64,000 nucleotides of DNA, taken from contig NZ_WOVL01000012.1 in the NCBI RefSeq assembly GCF_009737085.1, positions 110,076 through 174,075 of the forward strand. Reading direction: 5' to 3'. The first letter of the stretch is position 1; each line of letters opens with the position of its first letter. Positions 1 through 9,524 of the stretch are shown piece after piece. This DNA comes from Paenibacillus sp. NEAU-GSW1. Lineage in GTDB: Bacteria; Bacillota; Bacilli; Paenibacillales; Paenibacillaceae. Both the position numbers and the translations under genes were made by a program. Under the pieces are notes generated by a model. That model was not told the DNA's origin and made no database searches. It worked only from the letters and a program-made list of their open reading frames with translations.

Positions 1-878
1 AGGGAGACGTCGAAATCGTTAACGTGAACGCAATGTCCGGAAATTTCAATGATGTTGCCGTTCGTAACGGTGACATGAACGCGGCCGTCCCTTCCGATCT
101 CCTGTCCCTGCTCGACGATCAGCGAAAGCTGATAATCGGTGCGCTGGTAAATGTACCTGTTGTAATAAGCGCCCATCACCCCTGAAGCCGTGCCGGTAAC
201 AGGATCTTCCGTCGTGCCGGAGAATGGCGATGAGAAGTGCCGGGCATGCATGTGAGCTGAGGGATCATAGGTTTCTAGACAAAATGGATGGACGGAAGCT
301 CGCGGCATCTCCTCCAGCACGTCCGGAAAACGCTGGCTGGCAGGCTTCATTCGGTTAAATGCTTCGAGCCTTTTGATCGGAACGAGCAGCGTCCACGTGC
401 CCGTGCTTCCATACAGGGTCGGCAGCTGATCATCGATGTCATGCTCTTCAAGTCCGATGCTTTCCGCCAGCTCGCGGAGCGAGCCGTTAAAGGGGCGGAA
501 CTCGGGAGCGGCTTGCCGCATGGTAATGAAAAATACGCCGTCGGCTTTATCGATTCGTATCGGCAAAACGCCGGCTTTCGTTTCGATGGTGATGTCTGTT
601 TTGTCGTCCAATAGCCCTTTCGTTGCCAATGCATATACGGTTGCAACAGTGGCATGGCCGCATAGATTGATTTCATGTCCGGGCGTGAAAAAACGAATGC
701 GCAGATCGGCTTTATCGGACGGAAGAGGGAAAGCTGTTTCGTTAAACCCTACTTTATTGGCGATATCGAGCATTTGCTCCTCAGACAATTGTGCTCCATT
801 GAACACGACCCCAGCCGGGTTCCCTTTATGGGGAACAGGGCTGAAGGAGTCATAATGATAGACCTTAACGGATTCCAT
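1..878 (-). CDS. PhzF-family isomerase (3' end outside window)
   Basis: This is a PhzF/YddE-type epimerase-isomerase fold protein, a family that acts on small acids and amino-acid-like substrates; the substrate here is unknown. The ATG at 878 follows a good GGAGG. The visible 292 or so residues include GNPAGVV near the N terminus, the VGFNETAF segment holding the conserved catalytic glutamate, a CGHAT motif, and the [13 protein letters not shown] motif typical of the second half of the fold. The reading frame is open to base 1, so the last few residues lie outside the window. It is the first gene left of the ABC operon and points the same way, but a 24-bp gap with its own ribosome binding site separates them; co-transcription is possible. 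Family assignment is firm; the specific reaction cannot be read. Confidence 0.9.
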   Translation of the reverse strand, partial: MESVKVYHYDSFSPVPHKGNPAGVVFNGAQLSEEQMLDIANKVGFNETAFPLPSDKADLRIRFFTPGHEINLCGHATVATVYALATKGLLDDKTDITIETKAGVLPIRIDKADGVFFITMRQAAPEFRPFNGSLRELAESIGLEEHDIDDQLPTLYGSTGTWTLLVPIKRLEAFNRMKPASQRFPDVLEEMPRASVHPFCLETYDPSAHMHARHFSSPFSGTTEDPVTGTASGVMGAYYNRYIYQRTDYQLSLIVEQGQEIGRDGRVHVTVTNGNIIEISGHCVHVNDFDVS

Positions 879-902
879 AATCAAGCCTCCATTTGTTGTT
901 GT

Positions 903-1760
903 TCAGCGCCGCAGCGACATCATGTTGCCTGACGAGTAGCGCCGCAGTCCGCGGTAGAAAAGCAGCGTTCCGCCGGCGGCGAGCAGAAGCGCAACGGCAA
1001 GCGCGCCAGCCAGAAAAGGCAGCTCGATCTCGCGCAGCAAGCCGATCGGCAAATAGCTGATGAAGCCTGCGGGAATGACGGAGAACAAGACGAGCTTGCC
1101 CCAGCTTTTGAATATGCTCGTCGGATAAGTCGTAAATGCCAGAAGGGCGTTGAACAGCTGAAAGCTGAGACCCTCCGTATTGCCGAGCCAGAACGCCAGG
1201 CAGTTGACGATAACGGTGAAGAAAATAAAGATGACGGCGGCGATCGTTAACGCCAGCGCAAACTTGATGATGCCGAGCGCCGATTTGTCACCGAATATGG
1301 CAAAGATGAGCAGTGCGAACAGCACGTCGCCGATCGCGCTGACCGACATTCGGCTAATAAGCACATGAAGCAGCACCGGCTTCGGCTGGGCTAAATAGAT
1401 GTCAAGCTGGCCCGTCGCGATAATATTGGCGATACGCGCGGCGTTGCCGAAAAAGGCGGCCATTAAGCCGAAGCCGCCTGCCGACACGGCCCACATCATC
1501 ATAACGTCGTGCAGCTCCCAGCCGTTCAGCACTTGAAACCGATTGAAGTACAGTCCCCAGAAAAGAATCCAGACGATGTTGTTGACGATCATCATCCCTG
1601 CCGTAAGCAGAAAACTTAGCCTGAATTCCATCGCACCGGCGAGGTTCAGCGTCCAGCTTCGCAGAATGAATACAAGCTGCCGCCGCAGCTTGCCTGGCTG
1701 CTCGTGCTCGCTGATGGTATGCCGAGCTGCGGTTGGTTGCGTCCTAGCCTCCGTTGACAT
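903..1760 (-). CDS. ABC-2 type transporter permease (COG3694-like)
   Basis: This is a 285-residue integral membrane protein, the last gene of a three-gene ABC exporter operon. The sequence shows about six hydrophobic segments, for example around residues 48-75, 90-112, 145-165 and 168-195, and a short hydrophilic N terminus. The pattern fits the ABC2_membrane_6 (DUF990) permeases that always travel with a second permease and an ATPase of the COG4586 type. Its start overlaps the end of the preceding permease gene by 17 bp, which suggests translational coupling. The substrate is unknown; such exporters are annotated only generically. Confidence 0.88.
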   Translation of the reverse strand: MSTEARTQPTAARHTISEHEQPGKLRRQLVFILRSWTLNLAGAMEFRLSFLLTAGMMIVNNIVWILFWGLYFNRFQVLNGWELHDVMMMWAVSAGGFGLMAAFFGNAARIANIIATGQLDIYLAQPKPVLLHVLISRMSVSAIGDVLFALLIFAIFGDKSALGIIKFALALTIAAVIFIFFTVIVNCLAFWLGNTEGLSFQLFNALLAFTTYPTSIFKSWGKLVLFSVIPAGFISYLPIGLLREIELPFLAGALAVALLLAAGGTLLFYRGLRRYSSGNMMSLRR

Positions 1761-2556
1761 TGAGTTTTGTCACTCCTTTCCGGTAAATCCACGCCACGAC
1801 CGCGCCGATGACGATGATCCATAGCGTCTGCACAGCAAACATTGCTGCGAGCTGGGAGGCGTCAAACGCAACAGCGATTTTGGCCGGAATATACAGAATC
1901 GCTTGAAATGGCAGCCAATGGGCGACGGCTTGGAGCGCCTGCGGAAAAAGCTCCAGCGGCATCAGCATGCCGCCGATCGTAAACAAGATTTTGTTGTAAA
2001 CGAATTCGATGCCCTTCGTTTCTTCTACCCAGAACGCGCAGAGGGCGAGCATCATATTCATCAGGAAATTGACCGTAAAGCCGAATAAGGCGGCGAGCGG
2101 CAGCCACAGGTAGCCGAAGCTTAAATCCGGAGGGCCGAGCATAAGCAGTCCGAGCAGGCCGCCGAGCACGATATTAACACTGAAACGGACGACGGTCTCG
2201 CCCATATATTCAACATAATGAAACGCGATGAAGTGGATGGGACGAACGAGGCGGTAGCCGACGTCGCCGTTCTTCACTTCTTCCTCGATCTTGGAGCAAA
2301 GGCTGGGGCATGCAAGGGTCATCGATTCGGTGATGACCAGATACCACATGATTTGTTTCAGATTGTATCCGGAAATGAATGAACCGCTGCCCTCCCCATG
2401 GAATGTCGCCTGCCATAGCTGCAAAAAAATATAAAGGATAAGGAACAGAAACAAGGAGCGGATAAGGAAGTCAACGATGTAGGCCAATTGGTTTCGGAGC
2501 GTTATTTTGCCAATGAATGCGTATTTCGCGCTTTTGCGGAGGGCTGTTCCAGCCAT
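1744..2556 (-). CDS. ABC-2 type transporter permease (COG4587-like)
   Basis: This 270-residue membrane protein is the middle gene of the exporter operon. It has about six predicted membrane spans, starting with the hydrophobic stretch at residues 28-48. The motif EEEVKNGDVGYRLVRPI between spans is characteristic of this permease family and probably forms the coupling helix that meets the ATPase. Its start codon shares one base with the ATPase stop region (position 2556) and its end overlaps the next permease, so all three are likely translated from one mRNA. With the neighbouring permease it would form a heterodimeric membrane channel. Confidence 0.88.
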   Translation of the reverse strand: MAGTALRKSAKYAFIGKITLRNQLAYIVDFLIRSLFLFLILYIFLQLWQATFHGEGSGSFISGYNLKQIMWYLVITESMTLACPSLCSKIEEEVKNGDVGYRLVRPIHFIAFHYVEYMGETVVRFSVNIVLGGLLGLLMLGPPDLSFGYLWLPLAALFGFTVNFLMNMMLALCAFWVEETKGIEFVYNKILFTIGGMLMPLELFPQALQAVAHWLPFQAILYIPAKIAVAFDASQLAAMFAVQTLWIIVIGAVVAWIYRKGVTKLNVNGG

Positions 2557-3551
2557 TACGAGAGCGCCTCCTCTCCGAAATCACTGTACATGCGCGTAAT
2601 GATTTCCTCCATCGGCGGATCCTCGACAGTGACGTCTACGATTCGCCAATTGGCCATTACGGTTGTCAGCGCCGCTTCGATGGTTGTGAGCGAAGTGTCT
2701 ACGGATAGCGTAACCCGCGCGCCGCTGCGTTCCACGATTTCCGCTCCGGGAACGATCATGCTGCCGGGATCGTTAGCAAGAACGAGCTTGATCGTTTTGT
2801 GCGTCATATACCGCTGCTTCATCAGTTCGACCCGGTCGTTGAAAACGATACGGCCATAGTTGATGACGATCGCGCGCTCGCACAGCTGCTCGATATCTCC
2901 TGCATCGTGGGAGGTAAGGAATACGGTCGTTCCCTCTTGCTCGTTCAGTTCGCGGATCAGCTGGCGGATGCGCTGCTTAACGACGACGTCGAGACCGATT
3001 GTCGGTTCGTCCAGGAACAGCACCTGCGGACGATGGAGAAGAGATGCGGCGATTTCGCAGCGCATTCGTTCGCCGAGAGACAGCTTTCGTACCGGCGTTT
3101 GCATGTACGGCTCCAGCTCAAACCGCTCGATCAGCGCATCGCGCCGCTGTAAGTAGTCGCTGCGGCGCAGCTCGTAAATACGGCTCATCAGCTCGAACGT
3201 ATCCATCGGCGGAAGGTGGTACCACAGCTGCGATTTTTGCCCGAATACAGAGCCGATCCGGTATGACAGCTTCGTTCGCTCCGTCCAGGGACAGCAGCCG
3301 AGCACTTCGGCGGAGCCGGTGGACGGGTGAAGGATGCCGGTGAGCATTTTGATCGTCGTCGATTTGCCGGCGCCGTTCGGACCGAGAAAAGCGACGGTCT
3401 CGCCTTGTTTAGCCGAGAACGTGATGCCGTCGACGGCGGTCTTGTCTTCGTAAATTGGCTTGAACAGCGATTTGACGCTGCCGGCAAAGCCTTCCTGTTT
3501 CTTTTTCATGCGGAAAGCCTTGCCTAACTGCTCCACTTGAATGGTTGCCAT
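2556..3551 (-). CDS. ABC transporter ATP-binding protein (COG4586-like)
   Basis: This is the 331-residue ATPase that powers the two downstream permeases. Walker A GPNGAGKST lies at residues 57-65, the ABC signature LSLGE at 157-161, Walker B VLFLDEP at 177-183, and an H-loop TSHD follows. The C-terminal 90 residues form the extra domain common in this subfamily. It is the first gene of the operon and begins with ATG after an AAGGGGA-type ribosome binding site. The ATPase-permease-permease order matches the COG4586/4587/3694 sets found widely in Bacillota and cyanobacteria. The exported substrate is not known. Confidence 0.93.
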   Translation of the reverse strand: MATIQVEQLGKAFRMKKKQEGFAGSVKSLFKPIYEDKTAVDGITFSAKQGETVAFLGPNGAGKSTTIKMLTGILHPSTGSAEVLGCCPWTERTKLSYRIGSVFGQKSQLWYHLPPMDTFELMSRIYELRRSDYLQRRDALIERFELEPYMQTPVRKLSLGERMRCEIAASLLHRPQVLFLDEPTIGLDVVVKQRIRQLIRELNEQEGTTVFLTSHDAGDIEQLCERAIVINYGRIVFNDRVELMKQRYMTHKTIKLVLANDPGSMIVPGAEIVERSGARVTLSVDTSLTTIEAALTTVMANWRIVDVTVEDPPMEEIITRMYSDFGEEALS

Positions 3552-3612
3552 GGTGATTCCCCTTTTATTTATTTTTGTTGGTGCACAATATGGCGTAGGA
3601 GCAAACGGAGAG

Positions 3613-3720
3613 AATAGATGAGCTGGAGGAGCGTTAGCGTTTACCTTTGTTTTCAGATTTTAACTATAAGGAATCCAATTAGAAAATCTGAAAACAACAG
3701 TAACCGGAAGTCCATCTATT
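3613..3720. repeat. long imperfect palindromic element (about 108 bp)
   Basis: The two ends read AATAGATG (3613-3620) and CATCTATT (3713-3720). The inner arms TGTTTTCAGATTTT (3648-3661) and AAAATCTGAAAACA (3683-3696) are perfect complements, and TTAC and GTAA pair just outside them. The left half carries about 10 extra bases. The whole block would fold as one long hairpin in either strand. It lies upstream of the ABC operon and does not look coding. It resembles a REP- or MITE-like dispersed element, but a second copy is not present in this window. Confidence 0.7.
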
Positions 3721-3759
3721 TTCGCAGTTGCGGTTAGCCCTCTGTACAAGCACAAAAAA

Positions 3760-3813
3760 GCCTTCGGACAGTCTCGCCCTATACGGGCGGAACTTTCCGA
3801 AGGCCTTTTATTC
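3760..3813. terminator. bidirectional intrinsic terminator
   Basis: GCCTTCGGA (3760-3768) pairs with TCCGAAGGC (3796-3804), with an inner CGCCC/GGGCG stem. The hairpin is flanked by AAAAAA on the left and CTTTTATT on the right, so it can act in both directions. No gene ends immediately next to it, so the RNA it terminates is unclear; it may end a short transcript from the 3.8-4.2 kb region on the minus strand. Confidence 0.7.
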
Positions 3814-3892
3814 CTTACGGTGTGGCTTTGGCGTATTGCCGTCGCTGGCATCGCTTGGTTCGCCTCCCTTGCAGGATCGGATCCCTAGATAC

Positions 3893-3926
3893 CCTTCCAT
3901 GATTTTAGACATACTAACATGGAAGG
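3893..3926 (+). promoter_or_regulatory. hairpin masking a Shine-Dalgarno sequence
   Basis: CCTTCCATG (3893-3901) is a perfect complement of CATGGAAGG (3918-3926). The right arm contains GGAAGG, the start of the ribosome binding site of the small reading frame at 3939. An outer pair CCCTAG/CTAGGG (about 3883-3888 and 3950-3955) could close a larger structure. This is seen directly; a regulatory role is inferred. Confidence 0.4.
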
Positions 3927-3938
3927 TGATTCCATGCA

Positions 3939-4031
3939 ATGATTATTTTGCTAGGGAAGGAACAGCGGGAAGTAATGTTCAGATTGATGTCGAAAACAGC
4001 AGAAATGAAGGGGATGATGACTGTCGATTAA
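3939..4031 (+). CDS. possible small peptide, 30 residues
   Basis: A 30-codon frame starts with ATG at 3939, 9 bases after GGAAGGTGA, and ends at TAA 4029-4031. The predicted peptide is rich in methionine (six of 30) and basic residues. It sits 160 bp before the 5'-nucleotidase gene and its ribosome binding site lies inside a hairpin, which is the layout of a leader peptide. No family is recognised, and a chance frame of this length is quite possible. Confidence 0.3.
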   Translation: MIILLGKEQREVMFRLMSKTAEMKGMMTVD

Positions 4032-4190
4032 CCTCACATAATGGGGAATAATTTTACAAAAATATTGCGTGACAATTGCGGATATTTGACCTAAACTTAA
4101 AAAAATGATGCCATAATTCCCATATTATTCACACATCTATGTCATCGAGTCTAATAATTCGGTTGAAATTAGAAGAGGGATGTGAGATTC

Positions 4191-6398
4191 GTGAGAGGTA
4201 ATCAAAAAATGTGGAGAAGCGCGTTATCGGTCGCGGTAACGGCGGGGCTAGTGGCGTTGCCGTTCTCGGCGATCGCCGCTGCGACGGGGAGCGGGACGAA
4301 AGTTCAGCTTCGAATTATGGAAACGACGGATTTGCATGTGAACATGGTGAACTATGATTATTTTGCGGACAAGCCGACGGATGAGTATGGCTTCGCGAAG
4401 ACGGCGACGCTGATCAAGCAGGCGCGTCAGGAAGCGCCGAACAGTCTTCTTTTTGACAATGGCGATCTCATTCAAGGCAATCCGCTCGGCGACTATGTGG
4501 CTACGGTCGATCCGCTGAAGAAGGGCGAGACGCATCCGGTGTACAAAGCGCTCAATCTGCTTGATTATGACGCGGGCAATATCGGCAACCATGAGTTCAA
4601 CTACGGCTTGGAATTCCTGGATAATTCGCTGGCTGGCGCCAATTTTCCTTACGTCAACGCCAACGTCTATATTGACGACGGGGACAAGGACGAGTCGAAC
4701 GACAAAAATGCGTTCACGCCGTATCTCATCCTTGATAAGGAAGTGAAGGACGAGAGCGGCGCGACGCACAAGTTGAAGGTCGGCGTAATCGGATTCGTGC
4801 CTCCGCAAATTATGCAATGGGACAAGGCGAAGCTTGAAGGCAAAGTTATAGCCAAGGATATCGTGAAGACGGCTGAAAAGTTCATTCCGGAAATGAAGTC
4901 GAAGGGCGCCGATATCGTTGTGGCGATTCCCCATTCGGGCTTTGAGGATATTCCGCAGGCGGACAACCTGGAAAATTCCGTGCTGTACTTAAGTAAAGTA
5001 AAGGATATCAATGCCATTTTGTTTGGGCACGCGCACAAAGTGTTTCCGGACAAATCGTTTGAAGGCAAATCGGGTGTTGATCTGGCTAAAGGAACGATCA
5101 ACGGGGTGCCTGCCGTAGAGCCCGGTTTCTGGGGCAACAATCTCGGCATTGTCGACTTGACGCTGGAGCAGACGGCTGACGGCAAATGGACGGTTGTCGA
5201 TTCGGCCACATCCGTGAAGCCGATATTCGATACGGTGAACAAGAAGCCGCTTGTCGATGCGGATCAAGGCGTATTGGACGCGGTGAAGGAGGATCACGAG
5301 CATACGCTGGATTACGTGCGCGGTCCGGTCGGCAAGACGACAGCGCCGATCAACAGTTGGTTTGCGCTCGTTCAGGATGACCCTTCAATCCAGATCGTTA
5401 CTAACGCGCAGAAATGGTATGTTGAGCAGCATTTGAAAGGCACCGAGTACGAAGCGATTCCGGTGTTGTCGGCGGGAGCGCCGTTTAAAGCGGGCGGCAG
5501 ACAAGGTCCGAACTACTATACCAATATTCCTGCGGGCGACATCGCAATCAAGAACGTTGCGGATTTGTACTTGTACTCCAACACGGTCAATGCGGTGCTC
5601 ATAACGGGGGCGGAACTGAAAGAATGGCTGGAGTGGTCCGCAGGCCAGTTCAATCAGATCGATCCTTCCTCGACGGCGAAGCAAGAGCTCATTAACTACG
5701 ACTTCCCGACCTACAACTTCGATGTGATCGACGGCGTCACGTATCAGATCGACGTTTCCAAACCGGCTAAATACGATGCCAAAGGCGTAATCGTTAACCC
5801 GGCTTCTAGCCGTATTGTCGATCTGAAATTCGAAGGCAAGGCGATTGACCCGGCGAAAAAGTTCGTTGTTGCGTCGAACAACTACCGCGCTTCATCCAGC
5901 AAGCTGGCCAATCCAGACGGCAAGCGGATCATTTTGGCTTCACCGGATGAGAACCGGCAGGTCGTTATCGACTATATCCGCTCGTTCAAGACGATTAACC
6001 CGACAGCGGACGGCAACTGGGCGCTTGCGCCGTTGAATGACAAGGTGAGCGTATCGTTCAAAACGTCGCCGGATGCGAAGGCGTTGGACGAATCGCTTGA
6101 TTGGGTGTCCTATATCGGGGATACGTCGGACGGCTATGCCGAATTTAAGCTGAGCCTAGCGGCTCCGGCAGTGACGGAACCGAAACCGGAGCCAAAACCG
6201 GAACCAAAACCGGAACCGAAACCGGAACCGAAGCCGCAGCCTGCTGCGGACATTATCTACATCGTGCAAAAGGGCGATACGCTTTCGCATATTGCGAAGC
6301 GCTACGGCACGACATGGCAAAAGCTTGCCGAGTACAACAAGCTTAAAAATCCGAACTTAATCTATGTCGGCCAAAAAATCCGCATTCCAGCGAAGTAA
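4191..6398 (+). CDS. secreted 5'-nucleotidase / cyclic phosphodiesterase with LysM
   Basis: This exported enzyme of about 735 residues should remove phosphate from nucleotides or 2',3'-cyclic nucleotides outside the cell. A signal peptide occupies roughly residues 1-30. A metallophosphoesterase domain follows, with [30 protein letters not shown] and FGHAHKVF supplying the two-metal site. The 5'-nucleotidase C-terminal domain covers about 350-600. A proline-rich PKPE repeat linker (a 12-bp DNA repeat at 6180-6238) leads to one C-terminal LysM domain, which would hold the enzyme on peptidoglycan. GTG at 4182 lies only one base from the AGAGGG site, so GTG at 4191, 11 bases away, is the better start. 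CpdB and YfkN are the nearest named families. Confidence 0.9.
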   Translation: MRGNQKMWRSALSVAVTAGLVALPFSAIAAATGSGTKVQLRIMETTDLHVNMVNYDYFADKPTDEYGFAKTATLIKQARQEAPNSLLFDNGDLIQGNPLGDYVATVDPLKKGETHPVYKALNLLDYDAGNIGNHEFNYGLEFLDNSLAGANFPYVNANVYIDDGDKDESNDKNAFTPYLILDKEVKDESGATHKLKVGVIGFVPPQIMQWDKAKLEGKVIAKDIVKTAEKFIPEMKSKGADIVVAIPHSGFEDIPQADNLENSVLYLSKVKDINAILFGHAHKVFPDKSFEGKSGVDLAKGTINGVPAVEPGFWGNNLGIVDLTLEQTADGKWTVVDSATSVKPIFDTVNKKPLVDADQGVLDAVKEDHEHTLDYVRGPVGKTTAPINSWFALVQDDPSIQIVTNAQKWYVEQHLKGTEYEAIPVLSAGAPFKAGGRQGPNYYTNIPAGDIAIKNVADLYLYSNTVNAVLITGAELKEWLEWSAGQFNQIDPSSTAKQELINYDFPTYNFDVIDGVTYQIDVSKPAKYDAKGVIVNPASSRIVDLKFEGKAIDPAKKFVVASNNYRASSSKLANPDGKRIILASPDENRQVVIDYIRSFKTINPTADGNWALAPLNDKVSVSFKTSPDAKALDESLDWVSYIGDTSDGYAEFKLSLAAPAVTEPKPEPKPEPKPEPKPEPKPQPAADIIYIVQKGDTLSHIAKRYGTTWQKLAEYNKLKNPNLIYVGQKIRIPAK

Positions 6399-6449
6399 GG
6401 CGATATTGGTGAAGTTGGGGAGGGTGCGGCTGCGGTAGAGCAGAAGTTG

Positions 6450-6640
6450 GACTGTAAGGCCATATTCGGCCTTACAGTCTTTTGTTATGTGCGGGAGCGA
6501 AGAATAAGGCCAAAAACGGCCTTATATGGGCGGGGGGAGAGCATCAAACGAGCGGATTGGCGGGATTTAAGGCCAAATACGGCCTTAAAGTGATTGGATT
6601 TGTGCGAAGGTGCGGCAATAAGGCCGAAAACGGCCTTATG
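6450..6640. repeat. array of four TAAGGCC palindromes, 50/63/51 spacing
   Basis: Four palindromes of the form TAAGGCC-N6-GGCCTTA start at 6455, 6505, 6568 and 6619. The first, extended to GACTGTAAGGCC/GGCCTTACAGTC and followed by TTTTTGTT, also looks like the intrinsic terminator of the 5'-nucleotidase gene. The sequence between palindromes is not conserved, so the palindrome and its spacing are the shared features. Confidence 0.85.
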
Positions 6641-6704
6641 CGTTCAATTGAGCAGCGAGTTGACGGAAACTGTACTGTTTATGATCTCGATGCGTCTGCT
6701 GGCA

Positions 6705-8335
6705 CAATTAACGAACCCCGTTCGCTGTTTAGAGAAAGCAACTTCGTTATTTGATGATTGCGCCGCACGACATTGTCGCTAACGAACCCCGTTCGCTGAT
6801 TAGAGAAAGTAACTTCTCTGTTTAATGATCACAACGCACGACGTTGTCGATAACGAACCCCATTCGCTGATTAGGGAAAGTAACTTCTCTGTTTAATGAT
6901 CACAACGCACGACGTTGTCGCTAACGAACCTCATTCGCTGATTAGGGAAAGTAACTTCGCTAAATGATGATCGCGCCGCACGACATTGTCGCTAACGAAC
7001 CTCATTCGCTGATTAAAGAAAGTAACTTCGCTAAATGATGATCACGCCGCACGACGTTGTCGATAACGAACCCCATTCGCTGATTAGGGAAAGTAACTTC
7101 GCTAAATGAGTTGGATTAGTTGGTGTGATGCGGCACAGCGAATTGAATTTCGCTATTTGCGAAGATTAGTTCGCGATTTGCGAAATTCGGTTCGTTGCGG
7201 AGGAGTAGAGGCCATTCGGGCGCGTGATTAGCGAAGTTTGGTTCGTTAAACAGCGAATCGGCTTCGCAGTCGAGTATGGTTCAAGCTGGAAAGTAACTGT
7301 GTCGCTGCGAGCGCCCATATAACGAACCCCATTCGCTGTTTAGAGAAAGCAACTTCGCTAAATGATGATCGCGCCGCACGACATTGTCGCTAACGAACCT
7401 CATTCGCTGATTAGGGAAAGTAACTTCGCTAAATGAGTTGGATTAGTTGGTGTGATGCGGCACAGCGAATTGAATTTCGTTATTTGCGAAGATTAGTTCG
7501 CGATTTGCGAAATTCGGTTCGTTGCGGAGGAGTAGAGGTCATTCGGGCGCATGATTAGCGAAGTTTGGTTCGTTAAACAGCGAATCGGCTTCGCAGTCGA
7601 GCTTGGTTGAAGTAGAAAAGTAACTGTGTCGCTGCGAGCGCCCATATAACGAACCCCATTCGCTGATTAAGGAAAGTGACTTCGCTATTTTGATGATCGC
7701 GCCGCACGACATTGTCGCTAACGAACCCCATTCGCTGATTAAAGAAAGTAACTTCGCTAAATGAGCTGGATTAGTTGGTGTGATGCGGCACAGCGAATTG
7801 AATTTCGTTATTTGCGAAGATTAGTTCGCGATTTGCGAAATTCGGTTCGTTGCGGAGGAGTAGAGGTCATTCGGGCGCATGATTAGCGAAGTTTGGTTCG
7901 TTAAACAGCGAATCGGCTTCGCAGTCGAGCTTGGTTAAAGTAGAAAAGTAACTGTGTCGCTGCGAGCGCCCATATAACGAACCCCATTCGCTGATTAGAG
8001 AAAGTAACTTCGCTAAATGATGATCGCGCCGCACGACATTGTCGCTAACGAACCTCATTCGCTGATTAAAGAAAGTAACTTCGCTAAATGATGATCACGC
8101 CGCACGACGTTGTCGATAACGAACCCCATTCGCTGATTAAAGAAAGTAACTTCGCTAAATGAGCTGGATTAGTTGGTGTGATGCGGCACAGCGAATTGAA
8201 TTTCGTTATTTGCGAAGATTAGTTCGCGATTTGCGAAATTCGGTTCGTTGCGGAGGAGTAAAGGCCATTCGGGCGCATGATTAGCGAAGTTTGGTGCGTT
8301 AAACAGCGAATCGGCTTCGCGGAAGCCTTTTTCTG
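6705..8335. repeat. large array of GCGAA/TTCGC palindromes
   Basis: Six tandem 71-bp units begin with TAACGAAC at 6709, 6780, 6851, 6922, 6993 and 7064. Each has two dyads about 21 and 50 bp apart. A longer composite unit containing a TGGATTAGTTGGTGTGATGC segment then starts at 7111, 7438, 7766 and 8164. The intervals are 327, 328 and 398 bp; the last is one 71-bp unit longer. Inside it, GCGAA dyads fall at 21, 21, 51 and 22 bp. No credible coding frame runs through the block. It fills the gap between two convergent genes. Confidence 0.9.
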
Positions 8336-8358
8336 GGCACCGCTACCCTTATGCAATT

Positions 8359-8414
8359 TTAAAAGACGCCGCAGGACCGAGGGGCTGAGCCCTGGAATCC
8401 TGCGGCGCCTTTTA
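8359..8414 (-). terminator. intrinsic terminator of the aldo/keto reductase gene
   Basis: CGCCGCAGGA (8367-8376) pairs with TCCTGCGGCG (8398-8407), with an inner AGGGGCT/AGCCCT stem. A-rich sequence on the left gives the T tract for the minus strand. It lies just after the reductase stop codon and is also symmetrical enough to work on the plus strand. Confidence 0.8.
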
Positions 8415-9389
8415 TTAAGTGAGTCGATAGAGAGCGAACGGTTCGCCGTTGCGGAATGGACGGCTCAATTGGTCCAGCTCGGCAAGCGTGTCCGCAGAGA
8501 GCTCAACGGCAACGCTCTGCATGTTGCTTTCAAGCTGCTCGGCGCTTGTTGCGCCTACAATGGTGGTTGCGACAGCCGGCTGCTGCATGAGCCAAGCGAG
8601 CGACAATACGCTCGCTGTGCAGTCCAGTTGCTGCGCTAAGGCGGCAACGCTTCGTCCGAGCGCAAGATTGTGCTCGCCGAAGAAGCGGGTGAAGTTCGGG
8701 TTCGTCAACGCCCGCGAGCCTTCCGGCGCTGTGCCGTCGATGCCGTATTTGCCGGTCAGTATGCCGCCTGCCAAAGGGAAGTACGGGATGATGCCGACGC
8801 CTTGGTCGAGGCACAGCGGCACAAGCTCGCGCTCCGGTGTCCGATCAGCAAGCGAATAGCTTGTCTGCGTCGACACGTAGCGGTTTAAGTCCAGCCGGTC
8901 GCTGATGCCGAGTGCCTTCATTAGCTCCCATGCGGCATAGTTGGATGCGCCGATATAGCGTACCTTGCCGGCGCGAACGAAATCCTCGAGGGCACGAAGC
9001 GTTTCCTCGAGCGGCGTGTCGGGGTCGAAGGTATGGATTTGATAGAGATCGACATAGTCGGTTTTCAGCCGTTTCAGGCTGCCCTCCAGCTCTTGCTGGA
9101 TGTGAAAACGGGACGAGCCTCTCGAGTTTGGCCCCTCGCCGCGCGACAGGCCGGCCTTTGTAGCGAGAACGAATTCGCTGCGCCGCCCGGAAAGCGCCGC
9201 GCCGATGATCGTTTCGGATGCTGTGCTGGAGTATATGTTGGCTGTATCAATGAAGTTGATCCCGCGGTCAAGCGCTAAATCGAGAATACGCTTGGATTCA
9301 GCTTTGTCAGCGCGGGTGCCGAACGAATTGGTGCCGAGGCCGAGAGCGGACACGCGAAGGCCGCTGTTGCCGAGACGGTTATAACGCAT
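8415..9389 (-). CDS. aldo/keto reductase
   Basis: This 324-residue NADPH-dependent oxidoreductase has a TIM barrel of the aldo/keto reductase superfamily. The catalytic tetrad is visible as Asp48, Tyr53, Lys78 and His119 (motifs FIDTANIYS, LATKAG and LYQIHTFD). The closing AKR motif GATSAEQLESN near residue 280 binds the cofactor phosphate. The length and the FDPDTPLEETLRALEDFVRAGKVRYIGASN segment fit the YghZ/Kv-beta-like branch, whose members reduce aldehydes such as methylglyoxal. It stands alone, convergent with the palindrome array. Confidence 0.93.
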   Translation of the reverse strand: MRYNRLGNSGLRVSALGLGTNSFGTRADKAESKRILDLALDRGINFIDTANIYSSTASETIIGAALSGRRSEFVLATKAGLSRGEGPNSRGSSRFHIQQELEGSLKRLKTDYVDLYQIHTFDPDTPLEETLRALEDFVRAGKVRYIGASNYAAWELMKALGISDRLDLNRYVSTQTSYSLADRTPERELVPLCLDQGVGIIPYFPLAGGILTGKYGIDGTAPEGSRALTNPNFTRFFGEHNLALGRSVAALAQQLDCTASVLSLAWLMQQPAVATTIVGATSAEQLESNMQSVAVELSADTLAELDQLSRPFRNGEPFALYRLT

Positions 9390-9524
9390 GAGGGAAACAC
9401 TCCTTTTTCGAAAAAAGTTTTGTTAGAATAAAAGCAAGTATATTAACGGCATTTCTGTAAGTATACCAAATGCGAACCGTCCAACAACAGGTAGTCATAG
9501 CGAGTGCTTAAGGAGGAACATGCA

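Noticed and set aside
6482..6782. Two forward frames after the 5'-nucleotidase gene
   Set aside because: They run through the TAAGGCC palindromes, lack ribosome sites and have skewed composition.
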